Positions 23,641-32,653 are shown, numbered from the stretch's first letter. The stretch is DNA of 34,187 nt from JAZQNC01 sp045536155 (GCA_045536155.1 JAZSMZ010000023.1:1-34187); one strand, 5' to 3'. Translations and numbers: made by a program. Notes: generated by a model not told the origin, from the letters alone.

Positions 23641-23721
23641 TTTCAAGACGATTTTTTGAAGAAATTATACGTTTTGGCAAAATATCACATAGATAAAAGA
23701 GAATTATTATAGTAATTGCGG

Positions 23722-23750
23722 TTGACTTTTTTTGCCAAGTATGATACAAT
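23722..23750 (+). promoter_or_regulatory. Sigma-A promoter of the capsule cassette
   Basis: TTGACT (23722-23727) and TACAAT (23745-23750) are 17 bases apart with a TGA extended -10. The transcript would have a leader of about 75 bases before 23830; no strong structure was found in it. Confidence 0.85.
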
Positions 23751-23829
23751 GAACTATGTATATTGGTGTATTATTATCTTTAATAAAAATGACTTACATC
23801 GAAGCGTAATACTAAGGAGCAGCGTGTTA

Positions 23830-24606
23830 ATGGAAAAACGTGACATAGATACTCAAGAATATTATACGGTAGACGTATTACATATAATTAAAACCCTTTG
23901 GAGACGGGTGTGGCTTATAATTCTTGCCGCACTTATCGGCGGAGCTGTTGCGTTCGGAATATCGTCGTTTGGCATCGCTCCGACCTATTCGTCATCGATA
24001 AAGCTTTACGTAAACAATACCTCCATTTCGCTCGGCAACACGAGCTTTACTATCAGCTCGTCCCAGCTGGTAGCGGCACAGCAGCTCGTAAAGACTTATC
24101 GCGAAATTCTGAACAGCCGTACCACGCTTGAGCGTATCATCGAAAAGGCAGAGGTGAATTACACCTACAAGCAGCTTTCGGGTATGATCGTGTGCGCTCC
24201 CTCCAACGAGACCGAGATCATGAAGGTCACCGTAACGACCAAGAATCCCTACGAGGCATCGAAGATCGCCAACACGATAGCCGAGGTGTTGCCGATAAGA
24301 ATTTCCGAGATCATCGACGGAGCGTCGATGGAGGTCGTCGATTCGGCGATTCCCGAGCTGCAGAAGGTTGCCCCGAGCATTACGAGATACACTGCCATTG
24401 GTCTTTTGCTAGGCGCATTCATCGCCATTGTTGTTTTGGTCATCGCCGCTCTGCTTGACGATACGATACACGACGAGGACTATATTCTCAACACCTACGA
24501 GTATCCCATACTCGGTAAAGTGCCTAATCTGCTCGGCAGCAGCGGTAAAAATTACGGATATTACTATCAGAAGCGCAAAAGTACGGAAGGGGGAAGCAAA
24601 AAATGA
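23830..24606 (+). CDS. Wzz/CpsC-type polysaccharide chain-length and kinase-activator protein
   Basis: 258 residues from the ATG at 23830, with AAGGAG (23814-23819) 10 bases upstream; a GTG at 23824 is the alternative. Two membrane helices (about 27-49 and 188-208) flank an extracytoplasmic region (IAPTYSSSIKLYVNNTS, then SQLVAAQQLVKTYREILNSR), as in CpsC/YwqC. The cytoplasmic tail after the second helix normally activates the BY-kinase encoded next. It ends in YGYYYQKRK. The stop overlaps the kinase start (ATGA). It sets polymer length together with the kinase. Confidence 0.92.
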   Translation: MEKRDIDTQEYYTVDVLHIIKTLWRRVWLIILAALIGGAVAFGISSFGIAPTYSSSIKLYVNNTSISLGNTSFTISSSQLVAAQQLVKTYREILNSRTTLERIIEKAEVNYTYKQLSGMIVCAPSNETEIMKVTVTTKNPYEASKIANTIAEVLPIRISEIIDGASMEVVDSAIPELQKVAPSITRYTAIGLLLGAFIAIVVLVIAALLDDTIHDEDYILNTYEYPILGKVPNLLGSSGKNYGYYYQKRKSTEGGSKK

Positions 24607-25376
24607 AATTTTCGTTGAATAAAAATGCCAATAATCCCCTTAATTCCGCCGACAATAAAAAGACACTTCACAGAAATCTGGAATTCACCGCAACCGAACA
24701 GTATAAGCTTATACGCGCAAACTTGAATTTCACTCTTCCCGAGGGTGAAAAGTGCCCCGTTATCGGCGTCACAAGCGCTATGCGCGGCGAGGGAAAATCA
24801 ACAACTGCGATAAATCTTTCTTACGTTCTTGCAGAGAGCGGAAACAAGGTACTGCTCATCGACGGTGACCTTCGTATTCCGTCGATAGCGAAGAAGATGG
24901 ATGTCCCCGCTTCTCCCGGACTTACCAATATGCTTATGAATAAGGGCGCGGTTCAGCTTTCGAACTATCAGTCGTCTCTGCTTGAAAATTGGTTTATCAT
25001 CCCTTCGGGCAACATTCCGCCCAATCCCTCCGAGCTCCTCGGATCAAAGCGAATGGAAGCGGCGCTCAAGGTGTTAAAGGAGCATTTTGACTACATAGTT
25101 ATCGATCTGCCCCCCGTAAACGTCGTTTCGGACGCACTTGCCATTTCCAATTACATCACCGGTATGATCGTGGTCGTCCGTGAGGAATATACAGAGAAAA
25201 AAGAACTTGAGCATTGCTTCAGACAGCTCCGCCTTTCAAATGTCAAGGTGCTTGGCTGCGTAATGAACGAGACGAAGAGCGGACGCGGATCATACAGCAA
25301 GTATAAGAAATACAAATACTACAAATACCGCAAATATTACAGCTACCAGAGCGAATCCGGGAGCGGCAAGTCATGA
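24603..25376 (+). CDS. BY-type tyrosine kinase (CpsD/YwqD family)
   Basis: 257 residues. Walker A is in TSAMRGEGKSTTAINLS (about 57-73), Walker A' is LLIDGDLRIPS and Walker B is DYIVIDLPPV. The C-terminus is a tyrosine cluster (YSKYKKYKYYKYRKYYSY, nine Tyr), the autophosphorylation tail. It is a separate cytoplasmic kinase that needs the membrane adaptor encoded upstream, as in Gram-positive bacteria. Its stop overlaps the phosphatase start (ATGA). The cycle of phosphorylation and dephosphorylation controls polysaccharide assembly. Confidence 0.95.
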   Translation: MKFSLNKNANNPLNSADNKKTLHRNLEFTATEQYKLIRANLNFTLPEGEKCPVIGVTSAMRGEGKSTTAINLSYVLAESGNKVLLIDGDLRIPSIAKKMDVPASPGLTNMLMNKGAVQLSNYQSSLLENWFIIPSGNIPPNPSELLGSKRMEAALKVLKEHFDYIVIDLPPVNVVSDALAISNYITGMIVVVREEYTEKKELEHCFRQLRLSNVKVLGCVMNETKSGRGSYSKYKKYKYYKYRKYYSYQSESGSGKS

Positions 25377-26071
25377 TAGACTGGCATAGCCATATATTGC
25401 CGAAAATTGATGACGGAAGCCGCGATGCCGACGAAAGTATAGCTCTTTTAGGCATGCTAAAGGAGCAGGGCGTTGATACCGTTGTTGCAACACCGCATTT
25501 TTTCGCCGATGATATGTCGGTGGAAAAATTTTTGAGTCGCAGACAGCGATCGCTTGACGCGGTCCGTGCCGCTTTTAAGGGTGGAGAAATCGATATCGTC
25601 TCCGGCGCTGAAGTGAGGTACTATCCCGGAATCGGCAAGCTTGACAGTCTCGAAAAGCTCTGCATTGAGGGCAGTAACCTTTTGCTCTTGGAAATGCCGA
25701 TGGGCGAGTGGACCGATTACACCGTTCGCGAGCTTTCGGATATTGCCAATACGTTGGGCGTGCGCCTGATGTTGGCGCATATCGAACGTTATCTGACGGT
25801 ACAAAGAAAAAGTGTGTGGAGCAAGCTTTACGAGAGCGGAGTTTTGATGCAGGTAAATGCCAGCTTCTTTAACGAGCTTTTTACAAGACACAAAGCGCTT
25901 TCAATGCTGAAAAACGGAGATATACATTTCATCGGCTCCGATTGTCATAACGTAAGGCATCGTCCGCCGATGCTCGGTAAAGCTTATGAAGTAATCCGAA
26001 AGAAATTCGGAGATGATCTTGCATATCAATTCGATGGGTACGGCAGAGACCTGCTGTGCTCAAACAAATAA
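25373..26071 (+). CDS. PHP-family protein-tyrosine phosphatase (CpsB/YwqE)
   Basis: 232 residues. Metal-binding motifs of the PHP fold are present: DWHSHILPKIDDGSRD (3-18), TPHFF, the Glu in GAEVRYY, HIERY and the C-terminal GSDCHNVRHRPP. It removes phosphate from the Tyr cluster of the neighbouring BY-kinase. ATGA overlap with the kinase gene supports that pairing. Confidence 0.94.
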   Translation: MIDWHSHILPKIDDGSRDADESIALLGMLKEQGVDTVVATPHFFADDMSVEKFLSRRQRSLDAVRAAFKGGEIDIVSGAEVRYYPGIGKLDSLEKLCIEGSNLLLLEMPMGEWTDYTVRELSDIANTLGVRLMLAHIERYLTVQRKSVWSKLYESGVLMQVNASFFNELFTRHKALSMLKNGDIHFIGSDCHNVRHRPPMLGKAYEVIRKKFGDDLAYQFDGYGRDLLCSNK

Positions 26072-26093
26072 AACAAAAATGGGAGAGATCCAA

Positions 26094-26789
26094 ATGAAAA
26101 AAATAATCATAGTATGTCTTGCAATCGTAATGCTTTTGAGCCTGTCGCTGGCTGTTTTTGCAGAGCCGGGCGGATTCGTTCGCAGTCCCTCACTCAATCA
26201 GGCCCCCGTCCTTATTGAATATGAAAATGATAATGACGGCTGCAACGCTTATGTAGTAGTAACTCCTTACGCCGACAGAGAGGAGCTTTGCGAGGAGCTT
26301 CGTCTGATGATCGAAGAGGCTTATGAAGAGATCAAAGAAAATCCCGATCTGAGCAAGCTTAACGAAGATATCGATCTGAGCAAGTTTGATGAAGAACTTA
26401 AAGATATTGCAAAAGAAAACGAGTGCGAGGTAATCGATCTTGCGGTAAGAGACCTCTTTGACGTTCACCTTGAGGGCTGCACTGTTCATGACCATCACGG
26501 ACTCTATCGTATCCGTCTTGAGACCGAAACTCTTGAAAACTTCATCTGTCTGCTCCGCTATTACAAGGGCGAATGGCTGATCGTTGAGGACGTAGAAGTG
26601 CTTGAAGACGGCAAATATCTCGAATTTTACGAAGATGAGTTCTCGCCCTTTGCAATCGTTGTCGATTCTACAAAGGAAGTAGATGCTCCCCAGACAAGCG
26701 ACAGCTATTTTGCCTTCCTTGCTATCGCCGTAATCTCCGGCATTGCACTTTTGGGACTTTCGATAAGCTACAAAAAAAGCAGAGCTTAA
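26094..26789 (+). CDS. Secreted protein with C-terminal anchor, function unknown
   Basis: 231 residues from the ATG at 26094, with GGGAGAG 6 bases upstream. It has a signal peptide (MKKIIIVCLAIVMLLSLSLA, cleavage probably after VFA at about 26), an acidic middle with a near-repeat (PDLSKLNEDIDLSKFDEELK), a region ending DEFSPFAIVVD, and a C-terminal PQTSDS plus hydrophobic helix plus KKSRA. The tail resembles the xPxTGD sorting signals of gut clostridia, but with Ser for Gly, so it may be sortase-anchored or simply membrane-held. The FSPFAIV segment also occurs in such surface proteins. It lies between phosphatase and LCP genes, which suggests a surface role (inference). Confidence 0.82.
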   Translation: MKKIIIVCLAIVMLLSLSLAVFAEPGGFVRSPSLNQAPVLIEYENDNDGCNAYVVVTPYADREELCEELRLMIEEAYEEIKENPDLSKLNEDIDLSKFDEELKDIAKENECEVIDLAVRDLFDVHLEGCTVHDHHGLYRIRLETETLENFICLLRYYKGEWLIVEDVEVLEDGKYLEFYEDEFSPFAIVVDSTKEVDAPQTSDSYFAFLAIAVISGIALLGLSISYKKSRA

Positions 26790-26808
26790 TTTAAAGAGGT
26801 GAGCATAC

Positions 26809-27801
26809 ATGAAAAAAGTACCCGACGGTCGAAAGTATATAAAGGCGGCTATTGTCGCTTTGTCGGTTATTTTTGTCGTGTCGCTCGCCCTTTTTCTTAT
26901 ACACGCATGGGAAAACGGTCAGGGCTTTTATCCCGACTATGAAATGGGTGCCGAAACTCTCAAATACGGCGGACGCGAATACGAACTTTTGGATAATATC
27001 GAAACCTTCCTCGTTTTGGGACTTGACAAATTCGAGGGGGATGTGAACGGAGATTCGTACAATAACGATAAACAAGCCGACTTTTTGATGCTCTTTGTCT
27101 TCAATAACGATACCAAAGAGTGCAGCGCTATCCATATCAACCGCGATACCATGGCAAAGATCAATATACTCGGTGTTGCGGGCAATAAGGTGGGAACGGT
27201 CAAACGTCAGATAGCCCTCGCTCATACCTACGGCAACGGCCGCGACGTCAGCTGCCGAAATGCCGCCGACTCCGTTTCCTCGCTGCTTATGGGTATAAAG
27301 GTCGGTCACTACATTTCGTTTACCATGGATTCCGTTGCCATCGTTAACGATCTCGTGGGCGGAGTTGAGCTTACGGTGCTCGACGATTTTACCGGTATCG
27401 ACAACGATCTTGTAAAGGGCAATACAGTTACCCTTATGGGAAAGCAGGCGCTTACCTACGTCCGCACCAGATCGGGACTCGAGGACAGCAGCAACAGCAC
27501 GAGAATGAAGCGTCAGCAGCAGTACATAAACGCTCTTCACGATAAATTCAGCTTCTGCATGGAAAACGATGAGGAATTTATCATCGAGCTCTCGCTCAAG
27601 CTGAGCGATCACATCATATCCGATCGATCGGTTACCCAGCTGCAGGAGCTGTCCCGCAAATTCTCCGAATACGAATTTTTGGGAATTGAGCAGTTTGAAG
27701 GGCGCTTTAATATCGGCGACGGTCTTATGGAATTCTATCCCGATAAAAAATCGGTCGAAAGAACCGTTATCGAAAAATTTTATAAACTAAAAGAAGAATA
27801 A
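26809..27801 (+). CDS. LytR-CpsA-Psr (LCP) family glycopolymer ligase
   Basis: 330 residues. One N-terminal membrane helix (about 11-33) places the domain outside. LCP blocks: ETFLVLGLDKFEGD, DKQADFLMLFVFNNDTKECS, IHINRDTMAKINILG, VGHYISFTMDSVAIVNDLVG and TYVRTRSGLEDSSNSTRMKR with the conserved Arg pair, then RQQQYI. LCP proteins attach capsule or teichoic-acid-type polymers to peptidoglycan from lipid carriers. The usual IPRD reads INRD. The SD is AAAGAGGTGA. It ends the first capsule transcription unit. Confidence 0.92.
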   Translation: MKKVPDGRKYIKAAIVALSVIFVVSLALFLIHAWENGQGFYPDYEMGAETLKYGGREYELLDNIETFLVLGLDKFEGDVNGDSYNNDKQADFLMLFVFNNDTKECSAIHINRDTMAKINILGVAGNKVGTVKRQIALAHTYGNGRDVSCRNAADSVSSLLMGIKVGHYISFTMDSVAIVNDLVGGVELTVLDDFTGIDNDLVKGNTVTLMGKQALTYVRTRSGLEDSSNSTRMKRQQQYINALHDKFSFCMENDEEFIIELSLKLSDHIISDRSVTQLQELSRKFSEYEFLGIEQFEGRFNIGDGLMEFYPDKKSVERTVIEKFYKLKEE

Positions 27802-27808
27802 ATGGCGA

Positions 27809-27834
27809 AAGGACGCCTTGATTTAGGCGTCCTT
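27809..27834 (+). terminator. Weak stem-loop after the LCP gene
   Basis: AAGGACGCC (27809-27817) pairs with GGCGTCCTT (27826-27834). The following CGTTAAATT has few T, and no promoter is visible before the next gene, so read-through into 27868 is likely. Confidence 0.55.
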
Positions 27835-27867
27835 CGTTAAATTAAAATAAATCTACCGAGAAGAAAC

Positions 27868-29874
27868 ATGAACGATCAAAAGATCAAAAAAGAAAAAAAC
27901 GAAGAAAAAAGAAAAACGCTTCTCAGAGCTGAACACTTGCGCTTTCAGGATCTGCTGTTTATCCTGTATGATATTGCGGCGGCCGTCGCCTCCTACTTTT
28001 TGGCGCTCTGGTTCAGATTCGACGGTCAATATACCGCAATCCCGCGCGAATTTTTTCTGTCCTGGCTGAATTTTGCACCAATTTACGCGATAATCACGGT
28101 TATCGTCTTTTTGCTTTGCCGTATGTATCAGAGCATCTGGAAATTTGCAAGCTTTATCGAGCTTAAACGAATTGTATTCGCCACCTTCATACTCGGAATC
28201 ATTCATACCGTTGCCATCACCGTGTTTTTCAGACGTATGCCGATATCCTATTACGTAATCGGAATTTCGATACAGTTCATACTTACAACGGCGGTGCGTT
28301 TTTCGTACAGATTTGTATTTCTTGATCGTACCAAGCTCAAAAAAAGCTCGGCGGGCATGGCTTTCAGCCGAGTAATGCTCATCGGCGCAGGCTCGGCAGG
28401 CCAGATGATACTTCGCGATATCCATGGCAATGACGAGATCAACGAAGTTGTTACCTGCATTATCGACGACGACAGATCAAAGCACGGCAGATATCTCGAC
28501 GGAGTTGAGATAGTAGGCGGACGGGAGGATATTCTTCTTAACGTTGAAAAATACCGCATCGAAAAGATATATCTCGCTATCCCGAGTGCGACCGCGGCTG
28601 AGCGCCGAGATATTCTCAATATCTGCAAGGAAACAAGCTGTCAGCTTCAAAGCTTGCCCAATATTGCAAAGCTGGTTTCGAGCGACGTATCGGCAAGTCA
28701 GCTGAAAAACGTCGACGTCGAGGATCTTCTCGGACGTGATCCCGTCAAGGTCAATATGGATGAGATATACAGCTTTATAGCCGACAAGGTTATTTTGGTC
28801 ACAGGTGCCGGCGGCTCTATCGGCAGCGAGCTTTGCCGTCAGATGGCCGAGCATAACCCCAAGCAGCTCATCGTTTTTGATATTTATGAAAACAATGCCT
28901 ACTCGATAGGTCTGGAGCTGAAAGATAAGTACCCCGAGCTGAATTTGGAGGTCCTTATCGGATCTGTCCGCGACAGCCGAAGAGTCAATCAGATTTTTGC
29001 CAAATATAAGCCCGACGTAGTTTACCATGTGGCCGCCCACAAGCATGTACCGCTCATGGAGGATAGCCCCTGCGAATCGATAAAGAATAACGCTGTCGGA
29101 ACGTACAAGACCGCTTATGCCGCCATGATCCACGGCTGCAAGCGATTTGTACTTATATCGACCGACAAGGCGGTAAATCCCACAAATATAATGGGTGCAT
29201 CCAAGCGTATATGCGAGATGATAATCCAGTCCTTTGACAAAAAGATCAGAGAGGGCAGGGCAAACGAAATTCAGCCTCTCAGATTCCATTCGGACGATCC
29301 CGATGAGGCCATGTCCGACGATAGTGCAAGACTCTTAGATGCTTCAACCGAGTTTGTCGCCGTAAGATTCGGCAACGTGCTCGGAAGCAACGGCTCGGTC
29401 GTTCCGCGATTCAGAGAGCAGATCGCAAAAGGCGGTCCCGTCACCGTAACGCACCCCGATATTATCCGCTATTTTATGACCATTCCCGAGGCAGCATCGC
29501 TCGTTTTGCAGGCGGGTACTTATGCCGAGGGAGGCGAAATATTCGTGCTTGATATGGGCGCTCCCGTAAAGATCGATACATTGGCGCGTAACCTTATCCG
29601 TCTTTCGGGACTTACTCCCGACGTCGATATCAAGATATCGTACACCGGCCTTCGCGCGGGCGAAAAGCTTTATGAAGAAAAGCTGATGGACGAAGAGGGA
29701 CTAAAGACTACGCCAAATCAACTCATACATATCGGTACGCCCATCCCATTTGATGAGGAATGCTTTCTTATCAAACTTCAAAAACTGCTGAAGACCGCAT
29801 ATGAAGGCGACGATGAAGCTGTTCGTGGGCTAATTTCCGAGATAGTCGATACTTATACTCCCGCAGTAGTATAA
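27868..29874 (+). CDS. Membrane nucleotide-sugar 4,6-dehydratase (WbpM/PglF/CapD type)
   Basis: 668 residues. Four membrane helices lie at about 27-50, 68-85, 103-121 and 127-147. A first Rossmann domain (GAGSAGQ, 173-179) and then the catalytic SDR domain with VTGAGGSIGSELC (311-323) follow. The catalytic set is ST/Met/Lys (STDKAVNPTNIMGASKR: Thr 432, Met 442, Lys 446), the Met-for-Tyr change known in WbpM-type enzymes. It probably converts UDP-GlcNAc to the 4-keto-6-deoxy sugar used for bacillosamine or related sugars in surface glycans. The ribosome site (GAGAAG) is modest. It sits before a UDP-GlcNAc 2-epimerase-like gene. The substrate is inferred from the family. Confidence 0.92.
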   Translation: MNDQKIKKEKNEEKRKTLLRAEHLRFQDLLFILYDIAAAVASYFLALWFRFDGQYTAIPREFFLSWLNFAPIYAIITVIVFLLCRMYQSIWKFASFIELKRIVFATFILGIIHTVAITVFFRRMPISYYVIGISIQFILTTAVRFSYRFVFLDRTKLKKSSAGMAFSRVMLIGAGSAGQMILRDIHGNDEINEVVTCIIDDDRSKHGRYLDGVEIVGGREDILLNVEKYRIEKIYLAIPSATAAERRDILNICKETSCQLQSLPNIAKLVSSDVSASQLKNVDVEDLLGRDPVKVNMDEIYSFIADKVILVTGAGGSIGSELCRQMAEHNPKQLIVFDIYENNAYSIGLELKDKYPELNLEVLIGSVRDSRRVNQIFAKYKPDVVYHVAAHKHVPLMEDSPCESIKNNAVGTYKTAYAAMIHGCKRFVLISTDKAVNPTNIMGASKRICEMIIQSFDKKIREGRANEIQPLRFHSDDPDEAMSDDSARLLDASTEFVAVRFGNVLGSNGSVVPRFREQIAKGGPVTVTHPDIIRYFMTIPEAASLVLQAGTYAEGGEIFVLDMGAPVKIDTLARNLIRLSGLTPDVDIKISYTGLRAGEKLYEEKLMDEEGLKTTPNQLIHIGTPIPFDEECFLIKLQKLLKTAYEGDDEAVRGLISEIVDTYTPAVV

Positions 29875-29894
29875 TGCCTTTTTGAGGTGAAAAA

Positions 29895-31064
29895 ATGAAT
29901 TTTAGCACATCTTTTAAAAATAACGGCAAGCTAAAGCTGCTTATAATCGTTGGTACTCGCCCCGAGATAATACGCCTTTCTGCCGTTATCAATAAGTGCC
30001 GCAAGTATTTTGATACAGTGCTTGCTCACACCGGGCAGAACTATGACTATAACCTTAACGGTGTGTTCTTCAAGGATCTCAAAATCGCTGAGCCTGAGGT
30101 GTATCTCGATGCCGTAGGCGCCGATCTCGGCGAAACGATGGGCAATATTATTGCAAAATCGTACAGCCTGATGGCGGAGATCAAGCCTGATGCACTGCTC
30201 GTGCTCGGCGATACAAATTCCTGCCTTTCGGTTATCGGAGCGAAGCGACTGCATATTCCGATCTTCCATATGGAGGCAGGAAACAGATGCAAGGATGAGT
30301 ACCTTCCCGAGGAAACAAACCGCCGCATCGTCGATATAATATCCGACGTAAATATGGCATACAGTGAGCATGCACGCCGCTACCTTGCCGATTGCGGACT
30401 GCCGAAGGAGCGAACCTTTGTTACAGGCTCGCCGATGGCGGAGGTGCTTCGTAATAATCTTGATGAGATTGAAGCGAGCGACATTCACGCGCGCCTTGGC
30501 CTCGAAAAGGGAAAATATATCCTGCTTTCAGCGCACAGAGAAGAGAATATCGATACCGAAAAGAATTTCACATCCCTTTTCAGCGCGGTAAATAAGATGG
30601 CCGAAAAGTACGACATGCCCGTGCTTTATTCATGCCATCCGAGAAGCAAAAAGCGCCTTGATGCTAGCGGATTTGATCTCGATAAGCGTGTTATTCAGCA
30701 TGAGCCTCTTGGATTTCACGATTATAACTGCCTTCAGATGAATGCATTTGCCGTCGTGTCGGACAGCGGCACTCTGCCCGAGGAAAGCTCCTATTATACA
30801 AGCATCGGTAAGGCTTTTCCAGCAGTTTGCATACGTACCTCGACCGAGCGCCCCGAGGCACTCGATAAGGGATGCTTCGTTCTGGCTGGTATTGACGAAA
30901 ACAGCCTTTTGCAGGCGATCGATACCGCTGTTACGATGAATGAAAACGGCGATTACGGTATGGCCGTGCCCGATTACACCGACGAGAACGTGTCGGGTAA
31001 GGTGGTAAAGATCATTCAGTCTTACACGTCTGTTGTGAATAAGATGGTCTGGAGAAAAAATTGA
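29895..31064 (+). CDS. UDP-N-acetylglucosamine 2-epimerase family protein
   Basis: 389 residues, GT-B fold. Marks are VGTRPEIIRLSAVI near the N-terminus, AHTGQNYDYNLNGVFFKDL, HMEAGNRCKDEYLPEETNRR, LSAHREENID and VSDSGTLPEESSYY. The HTGQNYDYNLN form is closer to the WbjD/CapG/FnlC group, which acts on 6-deoxy UDP-sugars in L-FucNAc synthesis, than to MnaA/WecB. It may therefore act after the upstream dehydratase rather than make ManNAc; this is inference. SD GAGGTGA lies 7 bases before the ATG. A strong terminator follows. Confidence 0.9.
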   Translation: MNFSTSFKNNGKLKLLIIVGTRPEIIRLSAVINKCRKYFDTVLAHTGQNYDYNLNGVFFKDLKIAEPEVYLDAVGADLGETMGNIIAKSYSLMAEIKPDALLVLGDTNSCLSVIGAKRLHIPIFHMEAGNRCKDEYLPEETNRRIVDIISDVNMAYSEHARRYLADCGLPKERTFVTGSPMAEVLRNNLDEIEASDIHARLGLEKGKYILLSAHREENIDTEKNFTSLFSAVNKMAEKYDMPVLYSCHPRSKKRLDASGFDLDKRVIQHEPLGFHDYNCLQMNAFAVVSDSGTLPEESSYYTSIGKAFPAVCIRTSTERPEALDKGCFVLAGIDENSLLQAIDTAVTMNENGDYGMAVPDYTDENVSGKVVKIIQSYTSVVNKMVWRKN

Positions 31065-31067
31065 ATA

Positions 31068-31099
31068 AAAAAACGAATCTCTTCGGAGATTCGTTTTTT
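31068..31099 (+). terminator. Intrinsic terminator of the polysaccharide genes
   Basis: A 14-bp perfect stem (31068-31081 with 31086-31099) is closed by a C(TTCG)G tetraloop and ends in six T. This is the strongest terminator in the window. Confidence 0.95.
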
Positions 31100-31160
31100 A
31101 CGTCCCAACAATTACGAAAGACTCTGCCAATGCAAAAATCACTCAAATTATCGTTTGATA

Positions 31161-31189
31161 TTGAATTTTTTTGCCGACTGTGGTATCAT
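31161..31189 (+). promoter_or_regulatory. Probable sigma-A promoter of the phosphatase gene
   Basis: TTGAAT (31161-31166) and TATCAT (31184-31189) are spaced 17 bases with a TGG extended -10. No PhoB-like repeat was found by eye. Confidence 0.7.
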
Positions 31190-31219
31190 TAATAAAACAA
31201 AAACGAAAGGCAATATGAA

Positions 31220-32599
31220 ATGAAAAGAATAATTTGCATTTTGATCGTATTCATCATGATCTTTTCTGCAGGCTGTGGCGAAAAGGGAAATGATCCTGAA
31301 AAATCATATATAAATGATATCGAGCTTTCAAATTTTGCGATCGTATATTCTGCAAAGGATGACGGTTACGCAAAGCGTGCGGCAGAGTATATAAGATCCG
31401 AGATCCTTTCGCGCACAGGGCTTGATCTTTTGCTTGTTGACGACAAGGCTGAAAGCACCGCCGAATATGAGATAATCGTTGGCGAAACAACGCGCGATAT
31501 ATCCTCCCGACTTGATGCCGATACCGAAGGTCTTGAGTTTGCCATCCTTGCCGAGGATAAGCAGATAGCTATTGAGGGTGACTATTTCATTATCGCGGCG
31601 GCGGCATACTATTTTATAGAAACGTATGTCCCCGAGGACAATTTCCATGCATCGGTTTTAAAAGAAGTGTCGATCTGTCAGCCCATCACCGAGGATGCCG
31701 AAAACTTCATTTTCCTTATCGGTGACGGAATGGGAGTCAATCAGACTCTTCTTTACGAAGCATATGACTCAAGATCGTGCAAATACAGCGATAGCGAAAA
31801 TCAGTTCTACGGATATCTTTTACCGAGTAAGGGCATGGCGCGTACCGATTCGCTTTCCGGCACCACCGACAGTGCTGCCGCAGGCACAGCACTTTCCTGC
31901 GGTTATAAGACGGTAAACGGATACGTCGGACTTGACAGATACCAGAACAAGCTGACTTCTTTGACCGAGCTTGCCGCATCGCTTGGCAAGAACACGGCTG
32001 TAATGTCGACAGAACCGTCCACCGGTGCAACACCGGGAGCGTTTTCTGCACATGTAAACGACAGAAATAACAGCTCAAGAATTCTCAGCGATCAGAAACA
32101 TCTCACGGAAGAAAGCGGAACCATAATTCTTTGCGACTATGATGAATACTCTTCGGGCGGAATCGATAAAATTGAGACCAACGTCCGAGACACTCTTGAT
32201 AAGCTTGATGACGGAGAAAACGGCTTCTTTTTGATGTATGAAGAAGCGCATATCGACAAGCATTGTCACGCAAACGATATGATCAGTACATTCCGCTCAC
32301 TTGTCAGATTCAATCAGGTAATCGCAGAGTTCATGGAATATGCATTCTATAATCCGAACACTTTTGTACTTATCACAGCAGACCACGAGACAGGCGATAT
32401 CAGCAAAAATGAGGAGGGCAAGTTTAGCTATAACAGCACCGCTCATTCAAGCCAGAATGTTTATGTCTTTGCATACGGACAGGGAAGCGAGCTGTTCAAT
32501 GGAATTACGGTTGAGAATATCCAGATCCCCCACACCATCGCAAGCTTTTGGGGTGTGACCGACTTTGGCGATCAGAGCGAATATCAGTATTTGAAGTAA
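31220..32599 (+). CDS. Lipoprotein alkaline phosphatase with an extra N-terminal domain
   Basis: 459 residues. It has a lipoprotein signal (MKRIICILIVFIMIFSAGC, Cys 19). Residues about 35-150 form an alpha/beta accessory domain (AKRAAEYIRSEILSRTGLDL, YEIIVGETTRD, IAIEGDYFIIAAAAYYFIET) like those at the front of some glycoside hydrolases of the alpha-glucuronidase type. From about 160 comes alkaline phosphatase: FLIGDGMG (Asp 169), TTDSAAAGTA with the nucleophile Ser (218), HIDKHCH (344-350), TADHETG (388-389) and TAHSSQNV. Metal ligands and nucleophile look complete. It should release phosphate outside the membrane. The start at 31220 overlaps a two-codon ORF (ATG AAA TGA at 31215). AAAGG lies 9 bases upstream. 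Confidence 0.92.
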   Translation: MKRIICILIVFIMIFSAGCGEKGNDPEKSYINDIELSNFAIVYSAKDDGYAKRAAEYIRSEILSRTGLDLLLVDDKAESTAEYEIIVGETTRDISSRLDADTEGLEFAILAEDKQIAIEGDYFIIAAAAYYFIETYVPEDNFHASVLKEVSICQPITEDAENFIFLIGDGMGVNQTLLYEAYDSRSCKYSDSENQFYGYLLPSKGMARTDSLSGTTDSAAAGTALSCGYKTVNGYVGLDRYQNKLTSLTELAASLGKNTAVMSTEPSTGATPGAFSAHVNDRNNSSRILSDQKHLTEESGTIILCDYDEYSSGGIDKIETNVRDTLDKLDDGENGFFLMYEEAHIDKHCHANDMISTFRSLVRFNQVIAEFMEYAFYNPNTFVLITADHETGDISKNEEGKFSYNSTAHSSQNVYVFAYGQGSELFNGITVENIQIPHTIASFWGVTDFGDQSEYQYLK

Positions 32600-32611
32600 T
32601 ATAAAAGCACA

Positions 32612-32646
32612 AAAAAGGTGCAGAGATCTGATCTCTGCACCTTTTT
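32612..32646. terminator. Bidirectional terminator between convergent genes
   Basis: A 16-bp perfect inverted repeat (32612-32627 with 32631-32646) with A-run and T-run ends lies between the phosphatase stop and the stop of the DUF4097 gene. Confidence 0.92.
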
Positions 32647-32653
32647 ATATTGA

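Noticed and set aside
31155..31160. TTGATA as -35 of the phosphatase promoter
   Set aside because: It is 23 bases from the -10; TTGAAT at 31161 gives the normal 17.
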